The notes under the pieces are model-generated. The model searched no databases. It saw nothing but the letters and a program-made list of their open reading frames with translations, and was not told where the DNA came from. Source: Clostridia bacterium (GTDB lineage Bacteria > Bacillota > Clostridia > Oscillospirales > Acutalibacteraceae). Taken from it: a stretch of 14,499 nt of DNA. The position numbers were made by a program, and so were the translations under genes. Positions 13,223-14,499 of this stretch are shown here, one piece after another (the first letter of the stretch is position 1; each line of letters begins with the position of its first letter). The stretch lies in NCBI GenBank assembly GCA_024404125.1, contig JAKSQL010000012.1, positions 1 to 14,499 of the forward strand, read 5' to 3'.

Positions 13223-14499
13223 TTAAAGAACGCGCGCAAGAAAGGATACTATTTCCGAATGTTTTTGCTTCGGCAACAACCTGATAATGTAAAGTGTTTT
13301 GCTTTTAAGCGACATTGAAAACTTATCCCCGAAAGCATCAAAAAGTAATTTTTGAAGTTCTTCGTTTATGGCGTCAGAATGGAGAATAACCGAAAAGTCA
13401 CTGCCCGTAATTTCTTTTATTCCGTATTTCGCGGCTTTTGCGCGAAGAAGCGATATATCAATAAGTCCCATCACCGATTGAGGCGGCTCACCGAAGCGGT
13501 CGCAGAGTTCGTCGATTATATCGCTTACGTCTTCATCGGTATTGATATCGGCAATACGCTTGTATATGCCGAGCCGCGCAGGAAGTGACTCTATATACTT
13601 TTCGGGAATGTGCGCCGATACCGAAAGGTCAACACTGCACTCCTCTTTTATACTGCTTTGTACCGTAACACCGTTTTCTTCGTTTACGGCATCGCTTAAC
13701 AGTTTAAGGTACATATCGTACCCTACCGCCTCCATATTGCCGTGCTGTTCGCCACCTAAAATACTGCCGGCGCCTCTTATTTCAAGATCCCTTAAGGCAA
13801 TTTTAAAGCCCGAGCCGAACTCGGTAAACTCTCTTATTGCTTCAAGCCGCTTTGCCGCTATTTCCGAAAGTTCTTTTCCGCGCGAAAAACAGAAATAGGC
13901 AAATGCCCGCCTTGGCGAACGGCCCACTCTGCCGCGGAGTTGGTGAAGTTGCGAAAGCCCCATACGGTCGGCATTTTCTATTATTAGGGTGTTGGCGTTA
14001 GGTACGTCTACACCCGTTTCTATTATGGTAGTACAAACAAGCACGTCTATTTCGTGTTCGAGCAACCTTTTCCAAACGTCGGTAAGTTCTTCTTCACTCA
14101 TCTTGCCGTGCGCCACCGCAAATCGCGCGTTCGGTATTTTTTCTTTGAGTTTTGCCGCGCGGGACTCTATGCTCTCTACACGGTTATGCAGATAGTATAC
14201 CTGACCGCCTCTGCGCAATTCCTTGTTTATCGCATCGCATATAACACCGTCGTTTTGTTCGAGAACGTAGGTCTGTACGGGGTAGCGGTCAAGCGGCGCT
14301 TCATCTATTGAGGACATATCCCTGAGTCCCGACATTGCCATATTAAGAGTTCTCGGTATCGGCGTTGCACTTAAAGTGAGGATATCCACAAAAGGATACA
14401 ACTCTTTAAGCCGCTCTTTCTGTGCTACGCCGAAACGTTGCTCCTCATCTATTATTACAAGCCCTATATCCTTAAAGGATACATCTTTCGATATAAGAC
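13223..14499 (-). CDS. mfd: Transcription-repair coupling factor, C-terminal part (cut by window edge)
   Basis: The frame enters at base 14497 on the - strand and runs 424 codons to TAA at 13223-13225, so roughly the last third of a protein of about 1,150 residues is present. Mfd is an ATP-driven translocase that removes stalled RNA polymerase at DNA lesions and recruits UvrA. Visible translocase motifs are DEEQRFGV (fragment residues 17-24), LSATPIPRTL, the segment GGQVYYLHNRVE, VLVCTTIIETGVDVPNANTL, and QLHQLRGRVGRSPRRAFAY. FGSGFKIALRDLEIRGAGSILGGEQHG follows, then the C-terminal autoinhibitory D7 domain (RLGIYKRIADINTDEDVSDI, DELCDRFGEPP). RecG shares some helicase motifs, but the DEEQRFGV context plus the D7 domain point to Mfd. 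The N-terminal UvrB-like and polymerase-binding domains are outside the window. Confidence 0.95.
   Translation of the reverse strand, partial: LISKDVSFKDIGLVIIDEEQRFGVAQKERLKELYPFVDILTLSATPIPRTLNMAMSGLRDMSSIDEAPLDRYPVQTYVLEQNDGVICDAINKELRRGGQVYYLHNRVESIESRAAKLKEKIPNARFAVAHGKMSEEELTDVWKRLLEHEIDVLVCTTIIETGVDVPNANTLIIENADRMGLSQLHQLRGRVGRSPRRAFAYFCFSRGKELSEIAAKRLEAIREFTEFGSGFKIALRDLEIRGAGSILGGEQHGNMEAVGYDMYLKLLSDAVNEENGVTVQSSIKEECSVDLSVSAHIPEKYIESLPARLGIYKRIADINTDEDVSDIIDELCDRFGEPPQSVMGLIDISLLRAKAAKYGIKEITGSDFSVILHSDAINEELQKLLFDAFGDKFSMSLKSKTLYIIRLLPKQKHSEIVSFLARVL

Noticed and set aside
13156..13239. Longer N terminus for the lipoprotein, overlapping the mfd stop
   Set aside because: The 28 extra residues would precede a clear signal peptide, and the GGAGG at 13161-13165 points to the ATG at 13155.
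1..14499. Mobile elements, CRISPR arrays, toxin-antitoxin or defence genes
   Set aside because: No transposase, direct-repeat array or defence gene was seen; the coding space is filled by core metabolic and translation genes of uniform codon style.

Overview
The window looks like a stretch of core chromosome from a low-to-moderate GC member of the Bacillota, most likely class Clostridia. The evidence is two tRNA-sensing T-box leaders, an IreB (UPF0297) gene, strong GGAGG ribosome sites, near-consensus sigma-A promoters, a FruK-type PfkB kinase and a clostridial-style chorismate synthase. No insertion sequence, phage gene, CRISPR array, tRNA or rRNA was seen.

Region 1 (1-5167, + strand) is the downstream part of a shikimate-pathway operon: the 3' end of aroB, aroC, a fused aroE-aroK gene, aroQ and aroA. 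Every junction overlaps by 1 to 4 bases, so translation is probably coupled. Together these genes cover the pathway from 3-dehydroquinate synthesis to chorismate, except that DAHP synthase is not visible. Two details stand out: the shikimate dehydrogenase/kinase fusion, and an alanine in AroA where most EPSP synthases have the glycine that touches PEP. A 1-phosphofructokinase-type kinase follows aroA by 18 bases and is probably co-transcribed.

Region 2 (5168-7897, + strand) is an asparagine operon. A full-consensus promoter leads into a T-box leader with an AAC (Asn) specifier and a terminator, followed by asnS (asparaginyl-tRNA synthetase) and asnA (ammonia-dependent asparagine synthetase). 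Uncharged tRNA-Asn should therefore raise both asparagine supply and charging.

Region 3 (7898-11634, + strand) is a phenylalanine charging operon. A second promoter and a T-box leader with a TTC (Phe) specifier and a very regular terminator precede pheS and pheT. There is no terminator between asnA and this promoter.

Region 4 (11635-11981, + strand) is a short separate unit: its own promoter, ireB, and a strong, probably bidirectional terminator.

Region 5 (12001-14499, - strand) converges on that terminator. It holds mfd (transcription-repair coupling factor; only the C-terminal part lies in the window) and, downstream of it, a lipoprotein with its own promoter that resembles PrsA/SurA foldases but appears to lack parvulin catalytic residues.

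No new kind of system is evident. The points most worth checking are the AroE-AroK fusion, the AroA active-site substitution, the Asn T-box discriminator base and the degenerate foldase lipoprotein.
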